Positions 57,401-60,400 of a DNA stretch of 64,000 nt are shown in pieces. Every line of letters begins with the position of its first letter. The stretch's first letter is position 1. The stretch covers positions 248,001 through 312,000 of the forward strand of contig JBBELK010000325.1 in NCBI GenBank assembly GCA_037783545.1. The letters run 5' to 3'. Both the position numbers and the translations under genes were made by a program. Origin of the DNA: Henricia sp. BOLD:AAB3569. Its lineage: Eukaryota; Echinodermata; Asteroidea; Spinulosida; Echinasteridae. A model generated the notes under the pieces. It ran no database searches. It saw only the letters and a list, made by a program, of their open reading frames with translations, and had not been told where the DNA came from.

Positions 57401-60400
57401 AGTATAAAAACACACTACCCTTACAGATACATGTACACTAAAAACAATACAATTAAAATTGCAAGAGTATCAAGAAATTCCGTAGTAAACCTCATCTCCT
57501 CAGTTGTTCGTTAAAAATGCGGATAGCTGTGGGAACAAATGCATTTGCATACCTCAAGGTCCTAATTTTCTTCTGCAGAATACGATTACTTCGTAAACCA
57601 TTCCACTATGACCAACCCTAGCTACCAGACGGTTCCTGCACACCATGTTTCTGCCATGGTAACACCAATCAGTGCCATGCATTAACTGGTCGCTCCCTTA
57701 AACATTCCCCATTGATCATTCTACAGGTGTGAACCATTCCACAACGGCCAACCCCAGCTACCAGGTGGTTTCTGTACACCATGTTTCTGCTATGGTAACA
57801 CCAATCAGTGCAATGCAATCACTGGTCGTTGCCTGGGGTGTGCGTCACGCACAACAGGATTTCAGTGTGAGAGGTGTCAGGACTTCACGTTTGGAAATGC
57901 TTCACTCAGAAACTGTCAAGGTAATTTTTGTTTTTAATTAAAATGTCAATTTACAGCCTGTAGATTGATTTGCATAAAGCGTACAAGTATGTTCCACCAA
58001 ACTTGGGATGAAAGAAAATGTGTGCAGGCCTGAGCTATAAGGCACAGTGGTATACTCCCCCAGGTTTTCCCCATAAACTCATTGTGTTTGACCTAAATAT
58101 CGAGAGATACATAGGTGGGTGGTGCCATTGGCAGTAATCCCCTTACTCTTCATGAAAGGGTGCTCAGGGATCTTTTTTAGTGCATAACACAACACACTGA
58201 ACCAACGGCTTTACATCCCTTCCGAAGGATGGAGTAAGTGTGTTTAAGTGCTTTGCTCAAGGGCACAGGTACAACGGCCGGGTATCAAACCAGCAACCCC
58301 AAAGTTTTCACCCGAGTGTTGCGAGTCAACGACCCAAAACACTCGGCCACGGTGTCCCACAAAAATGTCATGACTTTTCATTTAGCAAATTGACAGTATC
58401 GTGGAAACTCACAAAATCATGTAGGTACTGAAAATATTATTCATGTAATGAACCAGGGGTTGTTTTCACAAAATGCTATAATCCTTCGTAACTCGAGATG
58501 CACGTTAATACTCGAGATGCACAATAGGCCAAAAACACTTTCAACCGTGCACGTCAAATTTTTTTTCTTCAAAAATACAAAAACAAAAAAAGGCACTTAG
58601 AGACGCACAGTCTTGTCAAGCTGCTGTTGACATCAGTTGGGGCTCGAACTTCACGACGACCTCTTTTCCCAGTACTTTTAACCACAATGCCCTTGAATTT
58701 TTGACAGTAATTACTGTTGGCTTCATATCAACCTCACTTTATTGCTTGGAATCCACTTACAAGAAAACAAAAAACGAATTTTGAAAAGAAATTGGGTACA
58801 GCTATGCAATAATCGTGCAGGTTGACACTAAAAAACCTGTAATGAGTTTTAAACGGTGTTCTCATGTTTGAATAAATTTGATTTTGCCCTATAATCAGAT
58901 TGCAGCTGTGACCCTGTTGGCTCCATGAACACCAGCCTGTGTGACCATTTCACCGGTCAGTGTCCCTGCCAGCCTGGCGTCGGTGACCGGCGATGCGATG
59001 CATGCCTATCCAACTACTACGGTTTGACCAGTCAAGGATGCCAAGCCTGCGATTGTAATAGGTTAGGTTCACTCAGTCTGCAGTGCACCGACAACGGAGT
59101 GTGCTCATGTCGTATGAATGTCAATGGTGCTAAGTGTGACCAGTGCATGATGGGAAGTTATGGTTTGCCTCACCAGCCGTGTGCAAGTAAATATGGCTGG
59201 ATCCGAATTAGTGGCTTTGGCTGTGGCTGCGGCTGTTGCTATGCTGTTTCTAAGGACTTTCATTGTCTGCCCATAGCAACAGCCATAGCCACAGCCAAAG
59301 CCACTAATTCGGATCCAGCCTATCTCAACATGTACAGTTGAAGTCAGAAGTATAAATACATGTACACCACTACCATCATCACCCAAAATGGTAAACAGGA
59401 CTACTCGGACCATTGCAAGGTGTACAAGCTATGTTTTTAAGTACTGCAAGCACGTGAGGAATTCCACAAAATCCAGATTTTAGTAAAGACTGTTACAAAA
59501 ATGGTGTAAGCACACCAGGGCTGCATTCCAAATACGCGAACGTTGCCAACGTTCGCCACTGGTTACAGTGCTTTTGTGCACTCGTCTATGGAAAGCCGGG
59601 TACCAGTTGTTGGCAAATGTTGCAAACATTTGCAATGTTCGCGTGTTTGGAACGCAGCCCAGTTTTAACACTTAGTTGCATACAGTTGTATTTATACTTC
59701 TGATTTCAACTGTATATCAGAAGTGTTGGCGATTGGCGTATTTAGTTTTAATTATTTATTAAAGGCACAGGCTCGTCAGCAATGCGCGGGCGCCAAATTC
59801 GTGCCACGAAATACGCAGCTTCATGCCTTTGCTATGGAGCTGCGTATTTCGTGGCACGATTTTGGCGCGCGCGCATTGCTGACGAGCCTGTGCCTTTAAC
59901 CTCATCTGTTTCAAAACATTGTTTAAAGGTGCTTGTTCAGATTTTCCAGAAAATGGATTTCGTTCTAACTTAACAATCATATAAAATACCTCCCCAAAAT
60001 ACTATACATGGGAAGAAAACAGAAAATTTACAATCTCCAATTTGGATGTGGAAGCAAAAAAGTTGGTGTAATTATACTGCACTGCTTTATGGAACTGGAT
60101 AAATTAGATTTAAAAACATCGGTGGTTTTTTTCGATATCCTTAGAAATATCCAGATTGGGAGTGCGAAATTTCAGACTGGTAATGAGAAAAATATGACAC
60201 ATGATATGGTATCAAAATCTCAACACCCATGGGAAAAATGAGGGGCTCAAAAATGTGATCTGGTCATGCTCCTTTAATAGAAAAGCAGATAATTTCACAG
60301 TAAACATTAATTGAGATTAAATTACATAATTAATAACCACGAGTTGTGGGTTCAACTGTCAACTGAGCATGCTTCAGAGTTTTAACACATTTTTGGGAAA

